This document shows positions 35,992 through 44,455 of a stretch of DNA of 64,000 bases, one piece after another. The stretch spans positions 37,746 to 101,745 of the forward strand of contig NZ_JOCA01000028.1 of NCBI RefSeq assembly GCF_000718785.1. Direction: 5' to 3'. Made by a program: the position numbers and the translations under genes. Under the pieces are notes generated by a model. It worked only from the letters and a program-made list of their open reading frames with translations, was not told the DNA's origin and did no database searches. Source of the stretch: Streptomyces sp. NRRL WC-3626 (GTDB lineage: Bacteria > Actinomycetota > Actinomycetes > Streptomycetales > Streptomycetaceae). The number at the start of each line of letters is the position of its first letter. Position 1 is the stretch's first letter.

Positions 35992-36011
35992 AGTGAACGC
36001 TCGCGTTCACT
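35992..36011. promoter_or_regulatory. TetR-type operator 1
   Basis: AGTGAACGCTCGCGTTCACT, 9-bp arms AGTGAACGC/GCGTTCACT around TC. It is the same arm sequence as the second operator 47 bp away, and lies 24 bp upstream of the MFS start codon. Confidence 0.8.
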
Positions 36012-36038
36012 GTTGCGTCAACCGTAGGAGTCTCCGAC

Positions 36039-36058
36039 AGTGAACGCAAGCGTTCACT
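36039..36058. promoter_or_regulatory. TetR-type operator 2
   Basis: AGTGAACGCAAGCGTTCACT, with arms identical to operator 1 and centre AA. It lies about 95 bp upstream of the tetR start, so it probably covers the divergent promoters. Confidence 0.8.
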
Positions 36059-36152
36059 TAAGTCGGTGTCATTGGCGCGTCCCCCTCAGTCGCCGTACGG
36101 TACGCATTTCATCCCCGAATGCCCGCTTCCTCTGCTCGTTGGAGAGAGTCAG

Positions 36153-36776
36153 ATGGTTTCTTCGAGCTGGGTGGCCGCCCAGGCTCAGACCGCCGGGTCC
36201 CGTCGCCGCGGTGCCGTGCTGGAGCGCGCGATCCTCGACGCCGCCCTGGAGCAGCTCAGCACGGTCGGCTGGAACGGCCTGACCATGGAGGGCGTCGCCG
36301 CGGGCGCCCAGACCGGGAAGGCCGCCGTCTACCGGCGCTGGCCGTCCAAGGAGGATCTGGTCGAGGACGCCCTGCGCACCGGACTGCCGCGCTTCGACGA
36401 GGTGCCGGATCTGGGGAGCGTGCGTGACGATCTGCTGGACCTGTGCCGGAGGGCCCGTGACGCGATGTTCTCGCGGTCGGGATTCGCCGTCCGGTCGGTT
36501 ATTTACGAATGTGACTCGGAGCAGGCGGAACGCTTCCACGCCGTCATCTTCGAAGGGGTGATCGAGCCGACCCTCAGGATGCTCTGCAAGGTGATCGAGC
36601 GTGGAATCGAACGGGGCGAGGTGCGCGCCGACGCGGCGAACGGGTATGTCTTCGACGCCGTTCCGGCGATGATGATGTACCGCTCGAAGGTGTGCGGCAG
36701 TGAATGGCCGGACGTCGATCTGGAGCAGATGATCGACCAGTTGATGGTTCCGCTGCTCCGGCAGGACGGCCCCTGA
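36153..36776 (+). CDS. TetR-family repressor of the adjacent MFS gene
   Basis: Repressor of 207 aa from ATG 36153, with GGAGAG upstream. The N-terminal helix-turn-helix is visible in LTMEGVAAGAQTGKAAVYRRWPSKEDL. The C-terminal domain resembles the TetR_C_16-like ligand-binding group. In-frame codons upstream of 36153 are not preceded by a ribosome site and would run into the operator region. It almost certainly binds the twin AGTGAACGC/GCGTTCACT operators, and a ligand, probably an exported drug, would release it. Confidence 0.88.
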   Translation: MVSSSWVAAQAQTAGSRRRGAVLERAILDAALEQLSTVGWNGLTMEGVAAGAQTGKAAVYRRWPSKEDLVEDALRTGLPRFDEVPDLGSVRDDLLDLCRRARDAMFSRSGFAVRSVIYECDSEQAERFHAVIFEGVIEPTLRMLCKVIERGIERGEVRADAANGYVFDAVPAMMMYRSKVCGSEWPDVDLEQMIDQLMVPLLRQDGP

Positions 36777-36857
36777 CCGGAGCGCGGCGGAGCCGTCGGC
36801 GCCGCCCGGGGGACCGGGTGTCGCCGACCGTGCCGGGCGGCGTACGCTAAGGGCGCC

Positions 36858-37559
36858 ATGCCGTACGAACCACCTACTCACACCGTCGAGCGCTCACTCC
36901 GCGCCACGACCGGGGCGAAGATCGTTGCAGGTGTCGACGAGGTGGGGCGCGGCGCTTGGGCCGGCCCTGTCACCGTCTGCGCGGCGGTCACCGGACTGCG
37001 CCGGCCCCCGGAAGGTCTCACCGACTCCAAGCTCCTGACCGTCAGGCGGCGCACCGTGCTCGCCGAGACACTGCGGACCTGGGTGACCTCGTACGCCCTG
37101 GGGCACGCCTCCCCCGAGGAGATCGACGACCTCGGGATGACGGCAGCCCTGCGGCTGGCGGCGGGGCGGGCGCTGGAAGGACTGCCGGTCCGGCCGGACG
37201 CGGTGATCCTCGACGGCAAGCACGACTATCTCGGAACGCCCTGGAGGGTCCGTACGGTCATCAAGGGCGACCAGTCGTGTGTGGCCGTCGCGGCGGCCTC
37301 GGTGATCGCCAAGGTCCAGCGCGACAAAATGATGGCCGAACTCGGCCTCGACCATGCAGACTTCGGTTTCGCGGACAACGCCGGGTATCCGTCGCCCGTG
37401 CACAGGGCCGCACTGGAGGTTCGGGGACCCACTCCGTACCACCGGTTGTCGTGGGCGTATCTTGATGCGCTGCCCCAGTGGCGGCATCTCAAGAAGGTCC
37501 GCAGCTGGACGGAAGGGCGTGTTCCGGAGATCGAGGGCCAGCTCGGCTTCGACTTCTGA
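36858..37559 (+). CDS. rnhB: Ribonuclease HII
   Basis: Removes ribonucleotides built into DNA by cutting the RNA strand of RNA-DNA junctions. It is 233 aa. The catalytic Asp-Glu pair is in [12 protein letters not shown] near residue 26, the third acidic residue in [10 protein letters not shown], and the fourth in a C-terminal motif spaced as in the family. Its role complements the ribonucleotide reductase genes upstream. TACGCT about 10 bp before the ATG could be a -10 element. Confidence 0.93.
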   Translation: MPYEPPTHTVERSLRATTGAKIVAGVDEVGRGAWAGPVTVCAAVTGLRRPPEGLTDSKLLTVRRRTVLAETLRTWVTSYALGHASPEEIDDLGMTAALRLAAGRALEGLPVRPDAVILDGKHDYLGTPWRVRTVIKGDQSCVAVAAASVIAKVQRDKMMAELGLDHADFGFADNAGYPSPVHRAALEVRGPTPYHRLSWAYLDALPQWRHLKKVRSWTEGRVPEIEGQLGFDF

Positions 37560-37626
37560 CGGCCCGCTCGCACTCATGTGCCACCCGGCGGCGCGAGCCG
37601 TACCGACGTTTGATAAAAATCAGCTC

Positions 37627-38226
37627 ATGCCTCTCATTCCCGAGGAGCCTCAGATTCACGAGAGTGCCCAGGGTCCCCGCATCGCGCCGACCCCCCGCCC
37701 CGTACCCGGTCCCCGCCCCGCGGCTTCGTCGCGTCCCGGCCGTCCGGGCCCGCCACGGCCCGCGCCGCCGGCACAGCGCACGCCACGCGACGCGGCCAAG
37801 CCCGTTCCCGCGGGCCCGCCCGCGGCCGACGCGGCCACCCCGCAGCTCCAGTTGGTCCCCGCCCCTGCCGAGGGGGCGCTCGACGCCGCCGAAGAGGCCG
37901 TGGACCTGCTGCTGGACTCGGGCCGTTCCCCCGGTGACATGCTGGTGATCACCACCGGTGACCCGCACCCGTGGGCGACCCACGAACTGTCCTTCGGAGA
38001 AGCCTCCTACTGGGCCCAACACGACGCCGGCGACGACGTGTTCTACGCCAGTGCCCAGGTCGCCGAGCGCGCCGGCGCGCGGCCCGTCGTCGTGGTCGCC
38101 GTCAACGGAGGACCGGAATCCGACGCCGCCTCCGCGCTGTCGGTGGCGCACGCACGGGCCGGCGCCCTGCTGATCGTCTGCGGCGACCCGCAGCGGATCA
38201 ACTCGGTGCTGGGCGCGGGCGTCTGA
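37627..38226 (+). CDS. Conserved protein, proline-rich N-terminus, unknown function
   Basis: Protein of 199 aa from ATG 37627. Residues ~20-80 are a Pro/Ala/Arg-rich disordered segment. The C-terminal ~110 residues look globular, with alternating hydrophobic strands and helices (DMLVITTGDPHPWATHEL, RPVVVVAVNGGPESDAASAL, ALLIVCGDPQRINSVLGAGV) like a Rossmann-type domain. I do not recognise a family. It follows rnhB by 67 bp, with an AT-rich stretch between that could be a promoter. Confidence 0.65.
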   Translation: MPLIPEEPQIHESAQGPRIAPTPRPVPGPRPAASSRPGRPGPPRPAPPAQRTPRDAAKPVPAGPPAADAATPQLQLVPAPAEGALDAAEEAVDLLLDSGRSPGDMLVITTGDPHPWATHELSFGEASYWAQHDAGDDVFYASAQVAERAGARPVVVVAVNGGPESDAASALSVAHARAGALLIVCGDPQRINSVLGAGV

Positions 38227-38422
38227 GCCGACACCACGGCGTCCGGACGGACACCGACGGGGGACGCGGACGCCGCGGTCGCGGCGTCCGCACGGCCGGG
38301 AACACGGCGTACCGGGGCCGCAGGGGCCGATGTCTCGTGCCTCCGCAGCCCTGGTACCGGGCCGGTTCGGGCACCGTGCGGACGCGGCGCCGCCGTGCGG
38401 TCCGCCCGGCACCCCGGTGAGG

Positions 38423-39037
38423 TCAGCGTGCCGCGGCGCGGCGCAGCACCTCCGACGCGGCGCCGCCGGTGCGCGGTATCCGGGGCGGCGCCGAGGACGT
38501 GGCGAACGGTTCCGGCGCCGAACCGGTGCTGGGATGGCGGCCGCCCCGCCCCTCGCCGAGGACCTGCCAACCGTCACGCGTCAGCGTGATGTACGCCCCG
38601 CAGCGCAGCCCGTGCAGCGTGCAGGCGTCCCGCAGCCCCCACATCCACGCACCGTCCTCCTCCGTCCAGCGCGCGTCGCCGTCGCGGCAGTAGAGCAGCA
38701 CGGCGGTGCGCACCGGGGTGCGGCGCCGCAGATCGTGCGGGATCACCCGGCGCAACTGGGACAGCAGCACATTGCGGAGCAGCCAGCCGTCCGCGGACGC
38801 CGTACGTCGCGTGAACGAGGCGCTCGCCCGCACGCGTTCGTCCGGATCGAGCACGGCGACGACCGCCGTCGCCGGACCGGGATGATGCCGGGCGTGCAGC
38901 CCGCTGACGACCTCCCGCGGGCTGCGCAGCAGCGGGATTCCCGCGGCGGACCACTCCGCGGGTTCGAGCACGCGGTTGGCGGAAGTGGCGGACGTCGACA
39001 GCGATGCCGCCGAGGACGGAGCGAATCCGAAGGTCAC
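38423..39037 (-). CDS. Conserved protein of unknown function
   Basis: Protein of 204 aa from GTG 39037. The N-terminus is Ser/Ala-rich. The middle (VVAVLDPDERVRASASFTRR, LLRNVLLSQLRRVIPHDLRRR, TAVLLYCRDGDARW) looks folded, and the C-terminal ~40 residues are disordered. No family was recognised. It lies between the previous unknown gene (convergent) and recQ (same strand, 212 bp upstream). Confidence 0.6.
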   Translation of the reverse strand: MTFGFAPSSAASLSTSATSANRVLEPAEWSAAGIPLLRSPREVVSGLHARHHPGPATAVVAVLDPDERVRASASFTRRTASADGWLLRNVLLSQLRRVIPHDLRRRTPVRTAVLLYCRDGDARWTEEDGAWMWGLRDACTLHGLRCGAYITLTRDGWQVLGEGRGGRHPSTGSAPEPFATSSAPPRIPRTGGAASEVLRRAAAR

Positions 39038-39249
39038 GGTCCTCCCTTCGGCTACGCCCGGACTGCGGGCAGGGTCGGATTCGGGGAGCGCGCACGCAAC
39101 GGAGCCCTACCTGATCGGCGGGCGAGCCGTGCGGGTGCGGACTTCAATTCTTCCTGTCGAACTTGGATGCGGCAACGAGCAATTGATGCAGCGGCCCGGT
39201 ATCGGGTGATCCACGGCTAATATCCCCACCCGCTGGGCGGGGCGAACCC

Positions 39250-41415
39250 TCAGGCCTGTACGGCCAGCACCAGCGGCAGCACACCCTGTGCACCGGCCCC
39301 GCGCAGCAGACGCGCCGCCACCGCGAGGGTCCAGCCCGTCTCCGTGTAGTCGTCCACCAGAAGAACCGGGCCCCGTGCCACGGCGAGCGCGGCGGCGAGG
39401 TCGGGCGGCACGGTCAGCGCCCCGTCGAGGGCCTTGAGCCGCTGGGCGCTGTTGCTCCGCGAGGCGGAGTGCGCCTCACCCGTGTACGCCAGCGAGCCCA
39501 GCAGCGGCAGCCGCCCGATCTCCGCGATGCGCGCCCCGAGCGAGCCGATCAGCCGGGGCCGGCTGCGGGAGGCGAGGGTCACCACCCCGACCGGCCGGGG
39601 CTGTGGGTCCGCCGCGCCCGGAGCCCAGCCGCCCGGCCCCTTCGCCCAGCCGGCCAGCACCTCCACCACGGCCCGCGCGACATCGTCCGGCACCGGCCCG
39701 TCCGGCGCCTGGGGGGCGAACATCGGACGCAGCCGGTTGCCCCAGCCGATGTCCGACAGCCGCCCCAGCGCCCTGCCCTGAGCGGCCTGTTCCCCGGCCG
39801 GAATGCGCCCCTTGAGGTCCATGCCGATCGCCGGGAGCCCGGTCGGCCACATCCGCCGGGGCTCCACCTCGACGCCCGCCCGGACGAGGTCCACCCGGGC
39901 CGCCTCCAGCGCGGCCGCCGAGGCCGCGGCGGTGAAACGCGAGCCCGCGCAGTTGTCACAGCGGCCGCAGGGCTTGGCGCCCTCGTCGTCCAGCTGCCGC
40001 TGCAGGAACTCCATCCGGCAGTCGCCGGTCGCCGCGTACTCGCGCATCGCCTGCTGTTCGGTCCTGCGCTGGCGTGCCACCCACGCGTAGCGCTCGGCGT
40101 CGTACGTCCACGGCTGCCCGGTCGCGATCCAGCCGCCCTTGACCCGCTTCACCGCCCCGTCCACGTCGAGCACCTTGAGCATGGTCTCCAGCCGGGAGCG
40201 GCGCAGCTCCACCAGCGGCTCGAGGGCCGGCAGCGACACGGGCCGGCCGGCGCGGGCGAGGACGTCGAGCGTACGGCGCACCAGCTCCTCCGAGGGGAAG
40301 GCGAGGGACGCGAAGTACTCCCAGATCGCCTCGTCCTCCTTGCCCGGCAGCAGCAGAACCTCGGCGTGCCGGACACCGCGCCCGGCGCGGCCGACCTGCT
40401 GGTAGTAGGAGATGGGGGAGGACGGCGAGCCGAGATGTACCACGAAACCCAGGTCGGGCTTGTCGAAGCCCATACCGAGGGCGGAGGTGGCGACCAGGGC
40501 CTTCACCTTGTTGCCGAGCAGGTCCTCCTCGGCCTGCTGCCGGTCGGCGTTCTCCGTCCTGCCTGTGTACGAGGCGACGGTGTGCCCGCGCTGCCGGAGG
40601 AAGGCGGTGACCTCCTCGGCGGCGGCCACGGTGAGCGTGTAGATGATCCCGGAGCCCGGGAGTTCGTCCAGGTGGTCGGCGAGCCAGGCCATCCGGTGTG
40701 CCGCGTCCGGTAGGCGCAGCACGCTCAGGCTCAGGCTCTCCCGGTCCAGCGGGCCGCGCAGTACCAGCGCGTCCGACGAGCCCCCCGTGCCCAGCTGATC
40801 CGCGACGTCGGCGGTGACCCGGGCGTTGGCGGTGGCGGTGGTGGCGAGGACGGGCACGCCCTCCGGCAGGTCGGCGAGCATGGTGCGCAGCCGGCGGTAG
40901 TCCGGGCGGAAGTCGTGCCCCCAGTCGGAGATGCAGTGCGCCTCGTCGACCACAAGGAGTCCGGTCGCGGCGGAGAGCCTGGGCAGGACCTGGTCGCGGA
41001 AGTCCGGGTTGTTCAGCCGCTCCGGGCTCACCAGCAGCACATCGACGCCGCCCGCGGCGATCTCCTCCTGGGTGGAGTCCCACTCCTCGCTGTTGGAGGA
41101 GTTGATGGTCCGGGCGTGGACACCGGCTCTGGCGGCGGCCTCCACCTGGTTGCGCATGAGCGCGAGCAGCGGGGAGACGATCACGGTGGGGCCGCTTCCC
41201 CGGGAGCGCAGCAGCGAGGTGGCCACGAAGTAGACCGCGGACTTGCCCCAGCCGGTGCGCTGCACGACCAGGGCCCGGCGCTTGTCGGCGACCAGGGCCT
41301 CGATCGCCCGCCACTGGTCCTCACGCAGCCGGGCCTCGCCGGAGGTGTCCCCGACGAGACGGGCGAGAACCGCGTCGGCGGCCGTGCGGAGGTCCGCGTT
41401 GCTCGTGTGCTCCAT
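39250..41415 (-). CDS. recQ: RecQ-family helicase fused to a phosphoribosyltransferase-like domain
   Basis: ATP-dependent 3'-5' DNA helicase of 721 aa from ATG 41415. The helicase core has the Walker A region [30 protein letters not shown] (RecQ loop) and GRAGRG. The zinc-binding Cys set is CRMEF followed by CGRCDNC. Beyond the usual RecQ end, about 200 residues lead to [21 protein letters not shown], a classic PRPP-binding-type motif of phosphoribosyltransferases. The HRDC domain common in RecQ is not visible. This domain pairing is found in other actinobacteria, but its purpose is unclear. The gene diverges from the DUF4192 gene. Confidence 0.88.
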   Translation of the reverse strand: MEHTSNADLRTAADAVLARLVGDTSGEARLREDQWRAIEALVADKRRALVVQRTGWGKSAVYFVATSLLRSRGSGPTVIVSPLLALMRNQVEAAARAGVHARTINSSNSEEWDSTQEEIAAGGVDVLLVSPERLNNPDFRDQVLPRLSAATGLLVVDEAHCISDWGHDFRPDYRRLRTMLADLPEGVPVLATTATANARVTADVADQLGTGGSSDALVLRGPLDRESLSLSVLRLPDAAHRMAWLADHLDELPGSGIIYTLTVAAAEEVTAFLRQRGHTVASYTGRTENADRQQAEEDLLGNKVKALVATSALGMGFDKPDLGFVVHLGSPSSPISYYQQVGRAGRGVRHAEVLLLPGKEDEAIWEYFASLAFPSEELVRRTLDVLARAGRPVSLPALEPLVELRRSRLETMLKVLDVDGAVKRVKGGWIATGQPWTYDAERYAWVARQRRTEQQAMREYAATGDCRMEFLQRQLDDEGAKPCGRCDNCAGSRFTAAASAAALEAARVDLVRAGVEVEPRRMWPTGLPAIGMDLKGRIPAGEQAAQGRALGRLSDIGWGNRLRPMFAPQAPDGPVPDDVARAVVEVLAGWAKGPGGWAPGAADPQPRPVGVVTLASRSRPRLIGSLGARIAEIGRLPLLGSLAYTGEAHSASRSNSAQRLKALDGALTVPPDLAAALAVARGPVLLVDDYTETGWTLAVAARLLRGAGAQGVLPLVLAVQA

Positions 41416-41553
41416 GGGTCCATACAACAGGACGGCGCTGACATGCGGGCGGTGCGGCGGCGGACCCGTGCAGCCGTCCCTCGGTGACATGTCCCTGGTC
41501 GGACTTATCCACAGGGCAAAGCGGAAGCCGGCAATCCGCGAGATGGTCTTCGC

Positions 41554-43176
41554 ATGACGAATCACAGCGAATCCACTGGATCCTCAGAGAACGGTGACAT
41601 CTCGGGCCGTGACGCCGATTCTCGGACACCCGGCGGCGCGGAGGGCCGCGCACCGGATCCGGAGGACCTCACCTGTACCGCGTACGACAGCCATGGCGAC
41701 GGGCAGCAGGTCACCCTGCGCTCCCCGGCCGAGCTCGCCGACGCCCTGCCCTACCTCCTGGGCTACCGCCCGGAGGACAGCATCGTCCTGGTCGCGCTGC
41801 ACGACAAGGACGGGCGGGGCCGGTTCGGCGGCCGCGCCCGCCTCGGCATCCCCGACAACCCCGACGATTGGCCTTCCGCCGGCCGGCAGCTGGCACAGGG
41901 CCTGGTGAAGGGCAGCGAGCGCCGGGGCGTCAGGCCCGAGCAGATGGTCGTCTTCCTCTGCCGCGAGCCCGGCAGGGGCGAATCCGGCCGGCAGGTCAAG
42001 GAACGGCTGGGCCCGCTCGCCCGCATCCTGCGACTGGAGTGCGGCGCCCTGGACATCCCGGTGGTGGAGGCCCTGTGCGTCTCCGGCGGCCGCTTCTGGT
42101 CGTACTGCTGCGACGACGAGGGATGCTGTCCGGGCGAGGGGACGCCGATGGGCCTGCCCGGCACGTCGGTGCTGGCCGCCGCCGCCACCTACGCCGGCCT
42201 CCAGGTCCGCGGCACCCTGAGCGAACTGCGCGCCCGGCTGCTGCCGTGGGAGTACTCCGCCGCCCGGGAGCAGGAGGCCGCCCTGGACGCCGCCGGCCAG
42301 GCACTGATCCCCAGGATTCTCGACGCCGAGGGCCGGGCCGAGGTGGCCGAGGAGACGCTGCGGCTGGCCGAGCGGATCCTGCGCCGGTTCGCCACCGCCC
42401 GGCCCGTGTCGGGCGTGCGTCCGGCGGACCTGCGGGACGACGAACTGCTCGGGCACGACGAGGCCGCGAAGCTGATTCTCGGACTGCAGGACCGCACGAC
42501 CCGCGACCGCGCGGCCGGGTGGATGGAGGACGACGAGGCAGCCCCGGCCCTCCGTCTGTGGCGTGCGCTGTCCCGCCGCTGCGTGGGCGCGTACGGCGAA
42601 CACGCCGCGGCACCCCTCACCCTCGCCGGGTGGGTCGCCTGGTCCACAGGGGACGAACTGGAGGCCCGGGAGGCCCTCGCCATGGCCCTGGGCGCCGATC
42701 CCGACTACCTCTTCGCGCGGCTTCTCCACCAGGCGTGCAACGAGGGACTCGACCCGGAGTCGATCCGTCACTGCCTGCGGTCCGCGCGCGAGGACCGGGG
42801 AGAGACGGGCGCGGAGCCGGGGCAGCGGGGCGACCGCGAGCCACCGGCGGCCGAACCCGGGGTCCCGGACCCCGGAGCTCTTCCTCCCCTGCCCCGCCGG
42901 CCTCGAACGCGGACGCCCGGCACCGGCGGCGTCCTCCCGCGCCGGAACCGCGCGGAGGGCGGCCGGCCGGGCCGTCGGGTGCCGCACCCCCGTGCCTCGG
43001 TGTCGAGCAGGCACCCCGCGGCGGACGGTGGCGCGCGCCCGGGTGGTGCGGGCGAGAAGGGGACGCGTCCCGGCACGGCCGGTCCCGGAACGAGCGGTCC
43101 GGGCGCGCGCCGCCGCCGTGGCAGCTCGCAGCCGGGCGCACAGGCCGGCCACCAGCATGGTGACGGGGAGGAGTGA
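41554..43176 (+). CDS. DUF4192 domain protein
   Basis: Protein of 540 aa. Residues ~50-415 are a DUF4192 domain ([28 protein letters not shown] is its signature start, and [21 protein letters not shown] its end). The final ~120 residues are a disordered Pro/Arg/Gly-rich tail. The domain's function is unknown, and it occurs mainly in actinobacteria. Its divergence from the RecQ-like gene over 138 bp is suggestive of a DNA-related role. A single DnaA-box-like TTATCCACA lies in that gap. Confidence 0.82.
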   Translation: MTNHSESTGSSENGDISGRDADSRTPGGAEGRAPDPEDLTCTAYDSHGDGQQVTLRSPAELADALPYLLGYRPEDSIVLVALHDKDGRGRFGGRARLGIPDNPDDWPSAGRQLAQGLVKGSERRGVRPEQMVVFLCREPGRGESGRQVKERLGPLARILRLECGALDIPVVEALCVSGGRFWSYCCDDEGCCPGEGTPMGLPGTSVLAAAATYAGLQVRGTLSELRARLLPWEYSAAREQEAALDAAGQALIPRILDAEGRAEVAEETLRLAERILRRFATARPVSGVRPADLRDDELLGHDEAAKLILGLQDRTTRDRAAGWMEDDEAAPALRLWRALSRRCVGAYGEHAAAPLTLAGWVAWSTGDELEAREALAMALGADPDYLFARLLHQACNEGLDPESIRHCLRSAREDRGETGAEPGQRGDREPPAAEPGVPDPGALPPLPRRPRTRTPGTGGVLPRRNRAEGGRPGRRVPHPRASVSSRHPAADGGARPGGAGEKGTRPGTAGPGTSGPGARRRRGSSQPGAQAGHQHGDGEE

Positions 43177-43512
43177 GTGAGTGCCGGCGTCGCGTTCATC
43201 GTGTCGGCGCTCGTCCTCGGGGCCCTGGTGGACAGGTGGTGGGATGCGGTCCGCGCCGTGCCGGCCGGGGGACCGGACGCGTTCCGGGGGAGGACGGACA
43301 GACGGCGGCTGCCCGGGCGGGCGCCGACGTCGGCGGGGCGACTTGGACCCCGCCCGTGCCGCACCGGGGGAGCCTCCCAGGGTGGCGGAAGCGCGGCTGC
43401 CCGCCATGAGGAGCGTCGCGGGCGCGCTCCGGATCCCGCGGGCCCCGGCACAGGCGAACGGAGGTCTGCCGGACGGGACATGGCATCGCGTCCTGCGATA
43501 CGACCCGCCTGA
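43177..43512 (+). CDS. Possible small membrane protein
   Basis: GTG 43177 follows the DUF4192 stop codon directly, and GGGGAGGAG lies just upstream. The first ~22 residues form a hydrophobic segment (GVAFIVSALVLGALVDRWW), and the remaining ~85 are Arg/Pro/Gly-rich with codon use that becomes less coding-like after about residue 55. The start looks real, but the downstream part may be untranslated in relatives. Confidence 0.4.
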   Translation: MSAGVAFIVSALVLGALVDRWWDAVRAVPAGGPDAFRGRTDRRRLPGRAPTSAGRLGPRPCRTGGASQGGGSAAARHEERRGRAPDPAGPGTGERRSAGRDMASRPAIRPA

Positions 43513-43585
43513 CCGAAGTGGATCAGTTGGCGATACGGTCGGCGAAGGGAGTGTTTATCGTCAGGCAGACGACTATGATCGCCGC

Positions 43586-44344
43586 ATGCCCTACGACCCG
43601 TCAGCCTTTCCGCCCTTCGCCGTCACCGTGGACCTGGTCGTACTGACCGTACGCCGCCATGCCCTGTGCGCGCTGGCGGTACGCCGGGGCGAGGCGCCGT
43701 TCCAGGGGCGCTGGGCACTGCCCGGAGGCTTTGTACGGGACGACGAGGATCTGGCACAGGCCGCGGCCCGGGAACTGGCAGAGGAGACCGGGCTGCGGGT
43801 GCACGACCCCGCCATCCCCGCCCAGGACAACGGCGCTCATCTGGAACAGCTCGCCACGTACGGTGATCCCAAGCGGGACCCGCGGATGCGGGTCGTCAGC
43901 GTCGCCCACCTCGCCCTCGCCCCCGACCTGCCCGCGCCCCGGGCGGGGGGCGACGCCAGCAACGCGCGCTGGGCGCATGTCGAGGAACTGCTGCAGCAGG
44001 GTGGTTCCGGCAGGGACGGAGAGCCGGAGGCGCCCCTCGCCTTCGACCACGCCCAGATCCTGTCGGACGGAGTGGAGCGCGCCCGCTCCAAGATCGAGTA
44101 CTCGTCGCTGGCGACGGCGTTCTGCCCGCCCGAGTTCACCGTCGGCGAGCTGCGCCGGGTCTACGAGGCGGTCTGGGGCGTGGCGCTCGACCCGCGCAAC
44201 TTCCACCGCAAGGTGACGGGCACACCGGGCTTCCTGGTTCCCACCGGTGGCACCACCACACGGCAGGGCGGCCGCCCCGCCCAGCTCTTCCGGGCCGGCG
44301 GAGCCACCCTGCTCAACCCCCCGATGCTGCGCCCCGAGGTCTGA
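43586..44344 (+). CDS. Nudix hydrolase/transcription regulator, NrtR-like
   Basis: Protein of 252 aa with an N-terminal Nudix domain and a C-terminal winged helix (FTVGELRRVYEAVWG ... NFHRKVTGTPGFLVPTG), the architecture of NrtR regulators of NAD metabolism. Unlike many NrtR proteins, its Nudix box is intact: G-x5-E-x7-REL-x-EE-x-GL in GGFVRDDEDLAQAAARELAE. So it may hydrolyse ADP-ribose-type substrates as well as bind DNA. A near-palindrome TCGTC-5-GACGA lies 13-29 bp before the start codon and could be an operator. Targets are unknown. Confidence 0.78.
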   Translation: MPYDPSAFPPFAVTVDLVVLTVRRHALCALAVRRGEAPFQGRWALPGGFVRDDEDLAQAAARELAEETGLRVHDPAIPAQDNGAHLEQLATYGDPKRDPRMRVVSVAHLALAPDLPAPRAGGDASNARWAHVEELLQQGGSGRDGEPEAPLAFDHAQILSDGVERARSKIEYSSLATAFCPPEFTVGELRRVYEAVWGVALDPRNFHRKVTGTPGFLVPTGGTTTRQGGRPAQLFRAGGATLLNPPMLRPEV

Positions 44345-44455
44345 CGCGGGGCGGCCCGGCCCGGCCAACGGGCCCGGCGGGACGGCGCCCTTCACCTTCA
44401 CCGACGGGCCGCGCGATGCCCGGAAAACCCCATATGGCACGCTATGTTGCATCGC

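Noticed and set aside
34262..36043. A 593-codon open frame opposite the MFS gene
   Set aside because: Its sequence is Arg/Gly/Glu/His-rich low complexity, as expected from antisense reading of a GC-rich gene. The MFS frame has clear family motifs. Only the first ~30 codons are kept as a low-interest observation.
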